A stretch of 64,000 nt of DNA from Papio anubis (GCF_008728515.1 NC_044981.1:95264426-95328425), one strand, 5' to 3'. Counted from the stretch's first letter, positions 24,895 to 37,547 are shown. Numbers and translations: made by a program. Notes: generated from the letters alone by a model not told the origin.

Positions 24895-27800
24895 ATGACA
24901 GGATCAAGTTTACATAACAATATTAAGCTTAAATGTAAATGGACTAAATGGTCAAATTAAAAGACACAGACTGGCAAATTGGATAAAGAGTCAAGACCCA
25001 TCAGTTTGCTGTATTCAGGAGACCCATCTCACATGCAGAGACACACATAGGCTCAAAATAAAGGGATGGAGGAAGATCTACCAAGCAAATGGAAAAAAAA
25101 AAAAAAAAAGCAGGGGTTGCAATACTAGTCTCTGATAAAACAGACTTTAAACCATCAAAGATCAAAAGAGACAAAGAAAGCCGTTACATAATGGTAAAGG
25201 GATCAATTCATCAGGAAGAGTTAACTATCCTAAATATATATGCACCCAATACAGGAGCACCCAGATTCATAAAGCAAGTCCTTAGAGATTTACAAAGAGA
25301 CTTAGACTCCCATACAATAATACTGGGAGACTTTAACACCCCACTGTCAACATTAGGCAGATCAATGAGACAGAAAGTCAACAAGGATATCCAGGAATTG
25401 AACTCAACTCTGCACCAAGCAGACCTAATAGACATCTACAGAACTCTCCACTCCAAATCAACAGAATATACATTCTCCTCAGCACCACATTGCACTTATT
25501 CCAAAATTGACCACATAGTTGAAAGTAAAGCACTCCTCAGCAAATGTAAAAGAACAGAAATTATAACAAACTGTCTCTCAGATCACAGTGCAATCAAACT
25601 AGAACTCAGGACTAAGAAACTCAATCAAAACCGCTCAATGACATGGAAACAGAACAACCTGCTCCTGAATGACTACTGGGTATATAACAAAATGAAGGCA
25701 GAAATAAAGATGTTCTTTGAAATCAATGAGAACAAAGATACAACATACCAGAATATCTAGGACACATTTAAAGCAGTGTATAGAGGGAGATTTATAGCAC
25801 TAAATGCCCACAAGAGAAAGCAGGAAAGATCTAAAATTGACACCCTAACATCACAATTAAAAGAACTAGAGAAGCAAGAGCAAACAAATTCCAAAGCTAG
25901 TAGAAGGCAAGAAATAACAAAGATCCAGAGCAGAACTGAAGGCGATAAAGACACAACCCCCCCCCCCCCAAAAATGAATGAAGCCAGGAGCTGGTTTTTT
26001 GAAAAGGTCAACAAAATTGATAGACTATTAGCAAGACTAATATGGAAGAAAAGAGAGAAGGCTCAAATAGATGCAATAAAAAATGATAAAGGGGATATCA
26101 CCACCGAACCCACAGAAATACAAACTACCATCAGAGAATACTATAAACACCTCTACACAAATAAACTAGAAAACCTAGAAGAAATGGATAATTTCCTGGA
26201 CACTTACACTTTCCCAAGACTAAACCAGGAAAAAGTTGAATCCCTGAATAGACCAATAGCAGGCTCTGAAATTGAGGCAATAATTAATAGCCTACCAACC
26301 AAAAAAAGTCCAGGACCAGATGGATTCACAGCCAAATTCTACCAAAGGTACAAGGAGGAGTTGGTACCATTCCTTCTGAAACTATTCCAATCAATAGAAA
26401 AAGAGGGAATCCTCCCTAACTCATTTTATGAGGCCAACATCATCCTGATACCAAAGCCTGGCAGAGATACAACAAAAAAAGAGAATTTTAGACCCATATC
26501 CCTGATGAACATCGATGCAAAAATCCTCAATAAAATACTGGCAAACTGAATCCAGCAGTATATCGAAAAGCTTATCCACCATGATCAAGTGGGCTTCATC
26601 CCTGGGATGCAAGGCTGGTGCAACATACACAAATCAATAAACATAATCCAGCATATAACAGAACCAAAGACAAAAACCACATGATTATCTCAATAGATGC
26701 AGAAAAGGCCTTTGACAAAATTCAACAGCCCTTCATGCTAAAAACTCTCAATAAATTCGGTATTGATGGAATGTATCTCAAAATAATACAAGCTATTTGT
26801 GACAAACCTGCAGCCAATATCATACTGAATCGGCAAAAACTGGAACATTCCCTTTGAAAACTGGCACAAGACAGGGATGCCCTCTCTCACCACTCCTATT
26901 CAACATAGTGTTGGAAGTTCTGGCTAGGGCAATTAGGCAAGAGAAAGAAATCAAGGGTATTCAGTTAGGAAAAGAAGAAGTCAAATTGTCCCTGTTTGCA
27001 GATGACATGATTGTATATTTAGAAAACCCCGTTGTCTCAGCCCAAAATCTCCTTAAGCTGATAAGCAACTTCAGCAAAGTCTCAGGATACAAAATCAAGG
27101 TGCAAAAATCACAAGCATTCTTATATACCAGTGACAGACAAACAGAGAGCCAAATCATGAATGAACTCCCATTCACAATAGCTTCAAAGAGAATAAAAAC
27201 CTAGGAATCCAACTTACAAGGGATGTAAAGGACCTCTTCAAGGAGAACTAGAAACCACTGCTCAGTGAAATAAAAGAGGACACAATCAAATGGAAGAACA
27301 TACCATGCTCATGGATAGGAAGAATCCATATTGTGAAAATGGCCATACTGCCCAAGGTAATTTATAGATTCAATGCCATCCCCATTAAGCTACCAATGAC
27401 TTTCTTCACAGAACTGGAAAAAACTACTTTAAAGTTCATATGGAACCAAATAAGAGCCCGCATCGCCAAGACAATCCTAAGTCAAAAGAACAAAGCTGGA
27501 GGCATCATACTACCTGACTTCAAACTATACTACAAGGCTACAGTAACCAAAACACCAGGGTACTGGTACCAAAACAGAGATATAGACCAATGGAACAGAA
27601 CAGAATTCTCAGAAACAATACCACACATCTACAGCCATCTGATCTTTGATAAACCTGAGAAAAACAAGAAACGGGGAAAGGATTCCCTATTTAATAAATG
27701 GTGCTGGGAAAATTGCCTAGCCACAAGTAGAAAGCTGTAACTGGAATCTTTCCTTACTCCTTATACGAAAATTAATTCAAGATGGATTAGAGACTTAAAT

Positions 27801-28723
27801 GTTAGACCTAAAACCATAAAATCCCTAGAAGAAAACCTAAGTAATACCATTCAGGACATAGGCATGGGCAAGGACTTCATGTCTAAAACACCTAAAGCAA
27901 AGGCAACAAAAGCCAAAATTGACAAATGGGATATAATTAAACTAAAGAGTTTCTGCACTGCAAAAGAAACTACCATCAGAGTGAACAGGCAACCTACAGA
28001 ATGGGAGAAAATTTTTGCAATCTACTCATCTGACAAAGGGCTAATATCCAGAACCTATAAAGAATTCAATCCAATTTACAAGAAAAAAACAAACAACCCT
28101 ATCAAAAAGTAGGCAAAGGATATGAACAGACACTTCTCAAAAGAAGACATTCATACAGCCAACAGACATATGAAAAAATGTCATCATCACTCTCTATTGG
28201 AGAAATGCAATTCAAAACCACAATGAGATACCATCTCACACCAGTTAGAATGGCAACCATTAGAAAATCAGGAAACAACAGGTGCTGGAGAGGATGTGGA
28301 GAAATAGGAACACTTTTACACTGTTGGTGGGATTGTAAACTAGTTCAACCATTATGGAAAACAGTATGGCGATTCCTCAAGGATCTAGAACTAGATGTAC
28401 CATATGACCCAGCCATCCCATTACTGGGTATATACCCAAAGGATTATAAATCATGCTGCTATAAAGACACATGCACACGTATGTTTATTGCGGTACTATT
28501 CACAATAGCAAAGACTTGGAATCACCCCAAATGTCCATCAGTGACAGACTGGATTAAGAAAATGTGGCACATATACACCATGGAATACTATGCAGCCATA
28601 AAAAAGGATGAGTTTGTGTCCTTTATAGGGACATGGATGCAGCTGGAAACCATCATTCTTAGCAAACTATCACAAGAACAGAAAACCAAACACTGCATGT
28701 TCTCATTCATAGGTGGGAACTGA
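24895..28723 (+). pseudogene. L1-B ORF2, multiply interrupted
   Basis: A two-base loss just after the start codon (24895) shifts the frame. The endonuclease is then open at 25089-25760 with the LGDFNTPLSTL active-site segment and a SDHSAIKLE end. TAG at 25758 replaces a Trp codon and TGA at 26547 replaces an Arg codon. The reverse transcriptase continues in other frames (SPGPDGFTAKFYQRYKEE; FADD metal site at 26995-27006). The C-terminal Cys/His segment (CWRGCGEIGTLLHCWWDC) lies in the last open frame, which ends at 28723. A C13 run at about 25959 is another local anomaly. It is inactive. Confidence 0.9.
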
Positions 28724-28963
28724 ACAATGAGATCACTTGGACTCGGGAAGGGGAACATCACACACCGGGGCCTATCATGGGGAGGGGGGAGGGTGGAGAG
28801 ATTGCACTGGGAGTTATACTTGATGTAAATGACGAGTTGATGGGTGCTGACGAGTTGATGGGTGCAGCACAGCAACATGGCACAAGTATACATATGTAAC
28901 AAACCTGCATGTTATGCACATGTACCCAAGAACTTAAAGTATAATAATAATAATAATAATAAA

Positions 28964-29432
28964 AGAAACACGCACATGTATGTTTATTGTGGCACTATTC
29001 ACAATAGCAAAGACTTGGAATCAACCCAAATATCCATCAGTGACAGACTGGATTAAGAAAAGTGGCACATATACACCATGGAATACTATGCAGCCATAGA
29101 AAAGGATGAGTTTGTGTCCTTTGTAGGCACATGGATGCAGCTGGAAACCATCATTCTCAGCAAACTATTGCAAGAACAGAAAACCAAATACCGCATGTTC
29201 TCACTAGTAGGTGGGAATTGAACTATAAGATCACTTGGACATGGGAAGTTGAACATCACACACCAGGTCCTATGTGGGGAGGGGTGGGGGGGGAAGGATA
29301 GCATTAGGAGATATACCTAATGTCAATGATAAGTTAATGGGTGCAGCACACCAACATCCACATGTATATATATGTAACAAACCTGCATGTTGTGCACGTG
29401 TACCCTAGAACTTAAAGTATTAAAAAAAAAAA
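28964..29432 (+). mobile_element. Extra truncated L1 3' end adjoining L1-B
   Basis: A second copy of the last roughly 460 bases of an L1 (cacatgtatgtttattgtgg through acttaaagtattaaaaaa) directly follows the L1-B tail and precedes resumed L1-A. Its 3' UTR differs from L1-B in diagnostic places: tagcattaggagatatacct where L1-B has a tgcactgggagttatac form, and it lacks the tgctgacgag duplication. It is therefore a different subfamily, and not a simple tandem copy of the L1-B end. The likeliest origin is a 5'-truncated insertion into the A-rich tail. Recombination between two L1s is the alternative. Confidence 0.85.
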
Positions 29433-29739
29433 AGTCTCTCAGATGATAGTGCAATCAAATTAGATCTCACTGTTAAGAAACTCACTCAAAAACCACACAT
29501 TTGTATGGAAACTGAACAACCTCCTGCTGAATGACTACTGGGTAAATAATGAAATTAAGGCAGAAATAAATGAGTTCATTGAAACCAATGAGAACAAAGA
29601 CACAATGTGTCAGAATCTCTGGGACACAGTTAAAGCAGTGTTTAGAGGGAAATTTATAGCACTAAATGCCCACATGAGAAAGTGGAAAAGATCTAAAATT
29701 GACACCCTAACATCACAATTAAAAGAACTAGAGAAGCAA
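29433..29739 (+). mobile_element. L1-A, part 2 (endonuclease end and linker)
   Basis: Resumes exactly at ORF2 codons gtctctcagatgatagtgca, which correspond to the conserved SDHSAI segment (here with GATAGT). It continues through NDYWVNNEIKAEINEFIETN-like sequence to the ELEKQ coil, where the AluS sits. Confidence 0.9.
29721..29739 (+). repeat. 5' target-site duplication of the AluS
   Basis: aaaagaactagagaagcaa occurs here and again, perfectly, at 30070-30088 on the far side of the Alu. This 19-base direct repeat is the expected product of L1-machinery integration. Confidence 0.95.
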
Positions 29740-30069
29740 CTGGGCTTGGTGGTTCATACCTGTAATCTCAACCCTTTGGGAGGCCGAGGTGGATGGATCA
29801 CAAGGTCAAGAGATTGAGACCATTCTGGTCAACATGGTGAAACTCCATCTCTACTAAAAATAGAAAAAATTAGCTGGATGTGGTGGCAGACGCCTGTGGT
29901 CCCAGCTACTCGGGCGGCTGAGGCAGGAGAATCACTTGAACCTGGGAGGAGGAGGTTGCAGTGAGCTGGGATTGTGCCACTGCACTCCAGCCTGGTGACA
30001 GAGTGAGACTCTGTCGAAAACCAAACCAAACCAAACCAAAACAAAACAAACAAACAAACAAACAAACCA
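29740..30069 (+). mobile_element. AluS (Sc-like) inserted in L1-A
   Basis: Forward Alu with both arms. Diagnostic stretches (cacaaggtcaagagattgag, accattctggtcaacatgg) suit AluSc more than AluY. The tail is a compound microsatellite, (AACCA)n then (AAAC)n, at about 30018-30069. A perfect 19-base target duplication flanks it, so it postdates L1-A. The first two bases of the Alu head are missing. Confidence 0.93.
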
Positions 30070-30088
30070 AAAAGAACTAGAGAAGCAA
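30070..30088 (+). repeat. 3' target-site duplication of the AluS
   Basis: The second copy of the 19-base repeat, immediately followed by the next L1-A bases (gagcaaacaaattcaaaagc). Confidence 0.95.
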
Positions 30089-33000
30089 GAGCAAACAAAT
30101 TCAAAAGCTAGCAGAAGACAAGAAATAACTAAGATCAGAGCAGAACTGAAGGAGATAAAAACACACAAAACCCTTAAAAAAATCAATGAATCCAGGAGCT
30201 GGTTTTTTTTTTTTTTTTTTTTAAACAATAACAAAATAGATTGACCACTAGCCAGACTACTAAAGAAGAAAAGAGAGAAGAATTAAATAGATTCAATAAA
30301 AAATGATAAAGAGGATATCTCCACTAGTCCCACAGAAATACAAACTACCATCAGAGAATACTATAAACACCTCTATGCAGCTAAACTAGAAAATCTAGAA
30401 GAAATGGATACATTCCTGGACACATACACCCTCCCAAGACTAAACAAGGAGGAAGTTGAATCCCTGAATAGACCAATAAAAAGTTCTAAAATTGAGGCAG
30501 CCCAGGACCAGATGGATTCACAGCCAAATTCTATCAGAGGTACAAAGAGTAACTGGTAACATTCCTTCTGAAACTATTCCCAATAATAGAAAAAGCGGGA
30601 CTCCTCCATAACTCATTTTATGAGGCCAGCATCATTCTGATACGAAAACCAGGCAGAGGTACAACAAAAAAGAAAATTTCAGGCCAATATCCCTGATGAA
30701 CATTGGTGTGAAAATCCTCAATAAAATACTGGCAAACTGATACAGCAGCACATTAAAAAGCTTATCCACCACAGTCAAGTTGGCTTCATCCCTGGGATGC
30801 ACGACTGGTTCAACATATGCAAATCATCAAATGTAATCCATCACATAAACAGAACCAATGTCAAAAACCACATGATTATCTCAATAGGTCCAGTAAAGGC
30901 CTTTGATAAAATTCAACACCTCTTCATGCTAAAAACACTCAATAAATTAGGTATTGATGAAACATATCTCAAAATAATAAGAGCTATTTATGACAAACCC
31001 ATAGCTAATATCATACTGAATGGACAAAAACTGGAAGCATTCCGTTTGAAAACTGGCACAAGGCAAGGATGCCCTCTCTCACCACTCCTATTCAACATAG
31101 TATTGGAAGTTCTGGCCAGGGCAATCAGGCAAGAGAAGTAAATAAAGAGTGTTCAAATAGGAAGCGAGGAAGTCAAATTCTCTCTGTTTGCAGATGACGT
31201 GATTGTATATTTAGAAAACTCCATTGTCTCAGCCCCAAACCTCCCTTAACTGATAAGCAACTTCAACAAAGTCTCAGGATACAAATCAATGTGCAAAAAT
31301 CACAAGTATTCCTATATACCAATAATAGACAAGCAGAGAGCCAAATCATGAGTGAACTCCCATTCACAATTGCTACAAAGAGAATAAAATACCTAGGAAA
31401 ACAATTTACAAAGGATGTGAGGGACCTCTTCAAGGAGAACTACAAACCACTGCTCAAGGAAATAAGAGAGGACACAAACAAATGGACATTCCATGCTCAT
31501 GGATAGGAAGAATCAATATCATGAAAATGGACATACTGTCCTAAGTAATTTATAGATTCAATACTTTCCCCATCAAGCTACCATTGACTTTCATCACAGA
31601 ATTAGAAAAAACTACTTTAAAGTTCATGTGGAACCAAAAAAGAGCCCACATTGCCAAGACAATCCCAAGCTAAAAGAACAAAGCTGGAGGCATCACGCTA
31701 CCTGACTTCAAACTATATTACAAGGCTACAGTAACTAAAACAGCATGGTACTGGTACCAAAACAGAGATATAGACCAATGGAACATAACAGAGCCCTCAG
31801 AAATAACACCACACACTTACAACCATCTCATCTTTGACAAACCTGATAAAAACAAGAAAAGGGGAAAGGATTCCCTATTTAATAAATGGTGTTGGGAAGA
31901 CTGGCTAGCCATATGCAGAAAACTGAAGCTGGATCGCTTTCTTATGCCTTATACAAAAATTAATTCAAGATGGGTTAAAGACTTAAAAGTAAGACGTAAA
32001 ACCATAAAAACTCTAGAAGAAAACCTAGGCCGTACCATTCAGGACACAGGCATGGGCAAAGACTTCATGACCAGAACACCAAAAGCAACAGTAACAAAAA
32101 CCAAAATTGACAACTGGAATATAATTAAACTAAAGAGCTACTGCATAGCAAAAGAAGCTATCATCAAAGTGAACAGGCAACCCACAGAATGGAAAAAAAA
32201 TTTTGCAATCAATTTTATCTGATAAAGGGCTAATATCCAGAATCTAAAAGGAACTTAAACAAATTTACAAGAAAAAAACAAACAACCCCATCAAAAATTG
32301 GGCAAAGGATATGAACAGACACATCTCAAAAGAAGACATTTATGTGGCCTACAAACATATGAAAAAATGCTCATCATCACTGGTCACTAGAGAAATGCAA
32401 ATCAAAACCACAGTGAGATACCATCTCACATCAGTTAGACTGGTGATCAGTAAAAAGTCAGGAAACAACAGATGCTGGAGAGGATGTGGAGAAATAGGAA
32501 CACTTTTACACTGTTGGTGGGAGTGTAAATTAGTTCAACCATTGTGGAAGACAATGTGGTGATTACTCAAGGATCTAGAACCAGAAATACCATTTGACCT
32601 AGCAATCCCATTACTGGGCTATACCGAAAGGATTATAAATCATTCTACTATAAAGACACATGCACACGAATGCTTGTTGCAGCACCACTCACAATAGCAA
32701 AGACTTGGAACCAACCCAAAGGCCCATCAATGGTAGACTGGATAAAGAAAATGTGGCATGGAATATTATGCAGCCATAATAAAAAATGAATTCATGTCTT
32801 TTGCAGGGACATGGATGAAGCTGGAAACCATCATTCTCAACAAACTAACACAGTAACAGAAAACCACACACTGAATGTTTTCACTCATAAGTGGGAGTTG
32901 AACAATGAGAACATATGGGCACAGGAAGGGGAACATCACACATCGGGGCCTGTCGGGGGCTGGGGGGCAAGGGAAGGGATAGCATTAGGAGAAATATCTA

Positions 33001-33128
33001 ATGGAGATGACGGGTTGATGAGTGTAGCAAACCACCATGGCACGTGTATACCTATGTAACGAACCTGCACGTTCTGCACACATATCCCAAAACTTAAAGT
33101 ATAGTGAATAAATAAATAAATAAAAATA
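30089..33128 (+). mobile_element. L1-A, part 3 (reverse transcriptase to 3' end)
   Basis: Remaining ORF2 and 3' UTR of L1-A. It has a T21 expansion at about 30203. The palm contains FADD at 31187-31198 inside FADDVIVYLENS. Open pieces occur at 30797-31141, 31291-31506, 31944-32222 and 32311-32562, in different frames. The C-terminal Cys/His segment CWRGCGEIGTLLHCWWEC is encoded at about 32470. The ORF2 stop is at 32899-32901. The 3' UTR and an (AATA)n tail end near 33128. It is inactive. Confidence 0.9.
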
Positions 33129-35440
33129 AAGCTTGAAAAAAATTACAAATAAATTCGAGTTGACAGACACTTTTTGAGCTTATGCTGTGGCAGGTTACAC
33201 TTAGCACCTCTAAGAAGACCCAGAGCTCAGACTTTGACAGGATCACACCCAGTTAGCCTCTGAACTAACCTCCAAAGCATTGCCCTCTAGTACTGGCACT
33301 GCCCTCTAGCATACAGGAAACTTATGTGTTCATAGAGAACTGCCCACATAAAGGTACACCTCAAACGTTAATTTCCACAGGCTTTTCTTTCCACAGAAGC
33401 CTGCGTCCATCCTAATTAAGCACCTAGACTTTAATATTTTGGAACTCACTCACAATGTGGTTAATGTATTTGGTCTATCAAGTATGTTCTCTGTGAAATT
33501 TGTTTACATAATTCACCCCCTCTTTAAGCATTGTGAACCGAAAGAAATCTCTTTATATGACAATAAACCATGTGATCTGTGAAATCATGCTTTGATTATC
33601 TCTATTTTAACCATACAAAACAGGAGGGGAAGTGTTTTGTATGTATTTAGTAACGAGAGAATAGAAGTTAAGTGGAACTGAATCAAAGACGAAAAGAATC
33701 AGAGATTATTTTCTTAGAGGGAAAATTTGAAGCCATAGGATAGACTGAGGAATGAAAAGAAGTAAGTAAATGAATGACTTAAAAATTTCCTGGGGTGTGA
33801 TGATGGCTCATCAATGATTCAACAGTAGGATTTTTTCCTACAAACGGGACAGAACATAAAATAAAAGTTAATTATTCTTTGTCCTTAGAACAATGTCTTG
33901 TACACAGTAAGCTCAATAAATATATGTTGATTAAATATGAATGCATGCAGGAGATAAGAGTCTATCTAAAGATGTGAAAAGTATGACTATAAACTAAAGC
34001 AATGTGATTTCAAGTAATAAAAGTAGATGTTAAAGCTAAGATAAAATTCAATGAAAACAAGTAACTCATGAAAACATGAAAAATGATATATAAAAATATA
34101 AATTCAAATTAAGACATTCTTCTAAAAATTTTATTATATTGTACTTGATTTCCTTAAAACATGAATGAATTAGATCTAAATTAACTAAGTGCTTACGGTT
34201 TGTATGTTTGCATTTCCTTCATGTTTATGATTCTCTATTAGCACATTGCACATCTCTGAAGGACAAGGATCATTACTTTTGTTTAATTTGTATTTATTTA
34301 TTTGTTACAATGTATGATATTCATACATTAATATTTCACAAACTGATATACATAGCACAAAATATGTGAATTTAATTGTGTATATTTTAATTTATTGTTG
34401 CTAATAAAAATGCTGATAATTGCCTACTACATAAAAGATAAACACAGTTTTGTGGCCACCACACTTCCTTCCTGATTTAATTCTATTTCAGTAGGTACCT
34501 TCCAAACCTATTTTGAGCTTTATGCATATTTAATTCAAAAATGTGATATTAAAACTCTGTTCACAGGTGGCCTAGACCTTTGAGATGTCAATCATTATCA
34601 GAGTATGATTGGAGAAAGAAGTGGTTCCTAGAGAACTAAAACCAGGCTTGAAATACAATTATTTAAAGTCTTTAAACCAGGGCAACTCTATGCTCATTTC
34701 ACGTGAAATGTGTTAAACATATAGATTTAGATTGAGATTTTAGAATATGACAGTGACAACAGAGCTCTTGTAAGTTTTGATAAATCTCCAAAGAGCCTAG
34801 GTTTTAAAATAATATGTATTAGCTGTAGTAAACACCTTTATGTATGATTTTGAAAATTGATTATCCAATATTATGTTTTAAAGAACTTGTTTTTAAAAAC
34901 ATGTCAGTCTTTCACTTGGAATCTACATATAACATGATAAAGCTAAGTACATTGTTGAATCACGTCCCTGCCCCAACTAGCCCCACACTATCCTCTCAAT
35001 TCTCTTCAGCATAATAAATGTCTGTGCTACGTTTAACCATCTCTCAAGAATAACCTCTTAGAGAGTCTGAGAAATTTCATTTGAATGTTTAGCTATTGCC
35101 ATTGTCAAGTAATGCTTCGGTAAGATAACCTTCCATTGTGTATACAGACACATGCACAAATTCCCATAACAAAATCTAAAGGGATATGTTTTTGTTAAGT
35201 GACCACCTTGCATTATTCTTTAATAGTTGGAGATCTTAGTAAAGCTCAGGAGCTATCTGGGTTTGAAAGGGCACATAAAATACCCAGTTGATCTTAGACT
35301 TTAGATTGTCACAGGAAGTTCATCTTCACTGGGAAGTAAAATAGCTGGTCCCACTCTGCATGCATTCATTCCTTCTAATGTACATTTCCCCCATTTTTCT
35401 TTATAACATAATCTTGAAAAATGTGGCCAGCTAAAAGACT
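33129..35440. other. Unassigned non-coding sequence with one L2-like scrap
   Basis: AT-rich DNA. At about 33880-33945 the pattern ccttagaacaatgtcttgta ... cagtaagctcaataaatata resembles an L2 or MIR 3' end. No gene is supported, and no THE1 sequence returns after L1-A. Confidence 0.5.
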
Positions 35441-35665
35441 GTATAGTTGACTCTTGAACAATACAGGTCTCACTTGCACTTACACACAGATGGAAAATAC
35501 AGTATTGGCAGAATGCAAAACCTGAGTACAGAGAGCACTAACTTTCTGTGTTCATGGATTCTGCAGGGCAAATGTGGGTCTAGAGTATATGTGGATTTTC
35601 ATATTGGGGGTGGGAGAGTCTTGGAGCCAATCCCATGTATACCTTATACCTAGGACAACCATATT
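35441..35665 (+). mobile_element. Tigger-like DNA transposon remnant
   Basis: agttgactcttgaacaatac followed by aatacagtattggcagaatg, then aatgtgggtctagagtat and aatcccatgtatacc. These follow a short Tigger-type (pogo/Tc1-mariner) non-autonomous element I recognise by its gttgacccttgaacaacacg-type end. The two ends are decayed, and a TA target duplication cannot be proved. Confidence 0.5.
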
Positions 35666-35689
35666 TCCCAAACTCTCTTTCAGCATTAT

Positions 35690-36055
35690 GTGGCCATATG
35701 ATTAAATTCCAGGCAATGAGATGTAAGTAGAAGCATGTGAGACTTCCAGGAAGGATCTTTGAAAGCATAGGTACTGGCCTGGAATGTAGACATAAAAGTT
35801 GAAGCTCTAGTAACTATCTGGTTTTTGAAGTGACTTTGAATATGGAAACCATGCACAGGTGACGGTGGAGCCTGGGCTCCTAATATTTATGCTTCACCAT
35901 CTCCTGTGCATCTCCTGTGCTGCCAAACCAGACCTAGACTTTCTATCTCTGTATTTCATTTAGATTAGAGTAAAATGAACTTCTCTCTTATTTAAGCTAC
36001 TGTTATTTTTTCTTTCTGTTACATGCTGCTGAATATAATTTTAACTGATATGTCA
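35690..36055 (+). repeat. Ancient interspersed repeat, family not assigned
   Basis: Pattern ggccatatgattaaattcca, ggcaatgagatgtaagtaga, acttccaggaaggatctt, then a gaacttctctcttatttaag ... ctgttacatgctgctgaata end. I recognise this as a widespread old human repeat but cannot name it safely. Confidence 0.45.
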
Positions 36056-36568
36056 CATAAAAGCTAAGAACGCTAATCCAAAAAGTGGACTAATAAAAAA
36101 TTTTCTCCCCTAACAACTTGCCCATATGTCTAAAATTCTCAACATTAAAATTAAGTTATTTTGGCATTAAGGCATTATTTCTAAATGCTTATATTAAGAT
36201 ATATATGCTCTATAAGGGAGAACTAAGTAAGTTTGCTTAATAAGGGTCTAAGAGTAGAACTTTGAGAGTGGTAGAGATGGTGCAGGCATAATAATGGTGC
36301 CACAGGCAACTGGAGCTGTGTCTAGGGCAAAAAAGGAAAAGGACTGGACACTGCAGATATGTTCACTTACTTCACACTATTGCCAATAAGGAAACATGAC
36401 CTCATGGAAAATCTTTTCCTTAAAGTTAAGTTTTGCCTTAGAAATGATGTGATGCTAAATCATCTTCAAAATCTATTACATTTAAGAACTTTAAAAATAG
36501 CTCAATGTCTTGATATTTAACTAATTCAATAAATATATTTAAACTCCTAATATTTCTTGGTCTTTTAG
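36056..36568. other. Unassigned non-coding sequence
   Basis: AT-rich, stop-dense sequence with no recognised feature. Confidence 0.55.
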
Positions 36569-36581
36569 AAATCTAAGTTCA
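36569..36581 (+). repeat. 5' target-site duplication of the AluY
   Basis: aaatctaagttca occurs here and again perfectly at 36873-36885 after the Alu tail. Confidence 0.93.
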
Positions 36582-36872
36582 GGCTGGGCGCGGTGGCTCA
36601 CACCTGTAATCCCAGCACTTTGGGAGGCCGAGGCAAGCAGATAACGAGGTCAGGAGATCCTGGCTAACATGGTGAAACCGCATCTCTACTAAAAATGCAA
36701 AAAATTAGCTGGGCATGGTGGTGGGTGCCTGTAGTCCCAGCTACTTGGGAGGCTGAGGCAGGAGAATGGCGTGAATCCAGGAGGCGGAGCTTGCAGTGAG
36801 GCGAGAGAGCGCCACTGCACTCCAGCCTGGGAGACAGAGCGAGACTCCATCTTAAAATAAATAAATAAATAA
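36582..36872 (+). mobile_element. AluY SINE
   Basis: Forward Alu starting ggctgggcgcggtggctcac. AluY-type positions include ggagaatggcgtgaatccag and gcggagcttgcagtgag. It has a deletion of about eight bases in the left arm (ggagatcctggctaac, missing the gagaccat part). The tail is (AAAT)n. A perfect 13-base target duplication flanks it. It is the youngest-looking Alu here and supports a catarrhine source. Confidence 0.93.
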
Positions 36873-36885
36873 AAATCTAAGTTCA
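36873..36885 (+). repeat. 3' target-site duplication of the AluY
   Basis: Second copy of aaatctaagttca, directly after the A-rich tail. Confidence 0.93.
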
Positions 36886-37087
36886 AATTACTAATATATT
36901 TATCCTACTCCTGCCATTGATGTCTTATATGACCTGAAACATCCTTATGTTCTTGTAACTAGGTTTCTCTAGTGTATTTGAAAACCGTGTTCTAAGGCTG
37001 GGTTGTGTCCATTTTTTTTATTCAAAAGTTAAATGAGACTTTATTAGGGTGATACTACCTACGGATGGATGGAGAGAAGAGGGTATA

Positions 37088-37310
37088 CTCTGAAGGCAAA
37101 CTGCCTGGATTTGAAACTTGACTCTACCATTCACTAGCTATGTGAGCCTAAGAAAGTTGTTTAACCTCACCATGCCTCATTTTTCTCATGTGTAGAAAGG
37201 AAATAATAATAATGCCTACCTCATAGGTTTATAGTGACAATTAACTAAGTCAATTTTTATAAGGCATGTAGAACTTGGCCTACATGTTTGCTAAATACAT
37301 TAGATATAAT
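37088..37310 (+). mobile_element. MIR SINE
   Basis: Ordered matches to the MIR core and 3' part: actgcctggatttgaaactt, tcactagctatgtgagccta, agttgtttaacctcaccatg, ataatgcctacctcataggt and an aaggcatgtagaacttgg end. It predates the primate radiation. Confidence 0.8.
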
Positions 37311-37534
37311 TTCAGTTAGTATATGAACACAATGTAGAATTGAAACATGAGTTTTAGATTTTTTTTTAAAAATAAAAACCATGCTACTTTATTAAAATAC
37401 TGAGTTTTATTTCATATGTATATTTTTGTCTCCCCACAATTTCCATGTCTGACCACCACTACTACTGTGTCCTATCATAATATTCCATACATACATAAAA
37501 CCAACCAAATGGTGGAGTTCCATCTTTAAAAACT

Positions 37535-37547
37535 AAAAAGGCATTTT
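37535..37547. repeat. Target-site duplication flanking the L1 in the NPM1 pseudogene
   Basis: aaaaaggcatttt here corresponds to aaaacagacatttt at 37754-37767 on the other side of the L1. The copies differ slightly, as expected after long decay. Confidence 0.75.

Larger units (their letters stand above)
22801..28963 (+). mobile_element. L1-B, near-full-length L1PA inserted in L1-A
   Basis: Begins at the YY1-type site aaagatggccaaataggaac, so only a few 5' bases are missing. It has a 5' UTR of about 1 kb (to 23824), ORF1 (23825-24831), ORF2 (24895-28723), a G-rich 3' UTR (ggggaggggggagggtggag at about 28778) and an (ATA)n tail at about 28939-28963. It has the same orientation as L1-A. Both ORFs carry several nonsense and frameshift changes. 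The 3' UTR contains a gttgatgggtgctgacgagt duplication that is shared with the L1 fragment at 51967 but not with the adjoining L1 end at 28964. It appears older than L1HS/L1PA2. The insertion junction keeps only a short, degraded target duplication (agtctc). Confidence 0.92.

Noticed and set aside
25089..26549. Long open frames (223 and 257 codons) as host genes
   Set aside because: They are the endonuclease and RT finger parts of L1-B ORF2, separated by a Trp-to-stop change in the same frame.
28964..29432. Simple tandem duplication of the L1-B 3' end
   Set aside because: The two 3' ends differ at several subfamily-type positions, so an independent insertion or recombination fits better.
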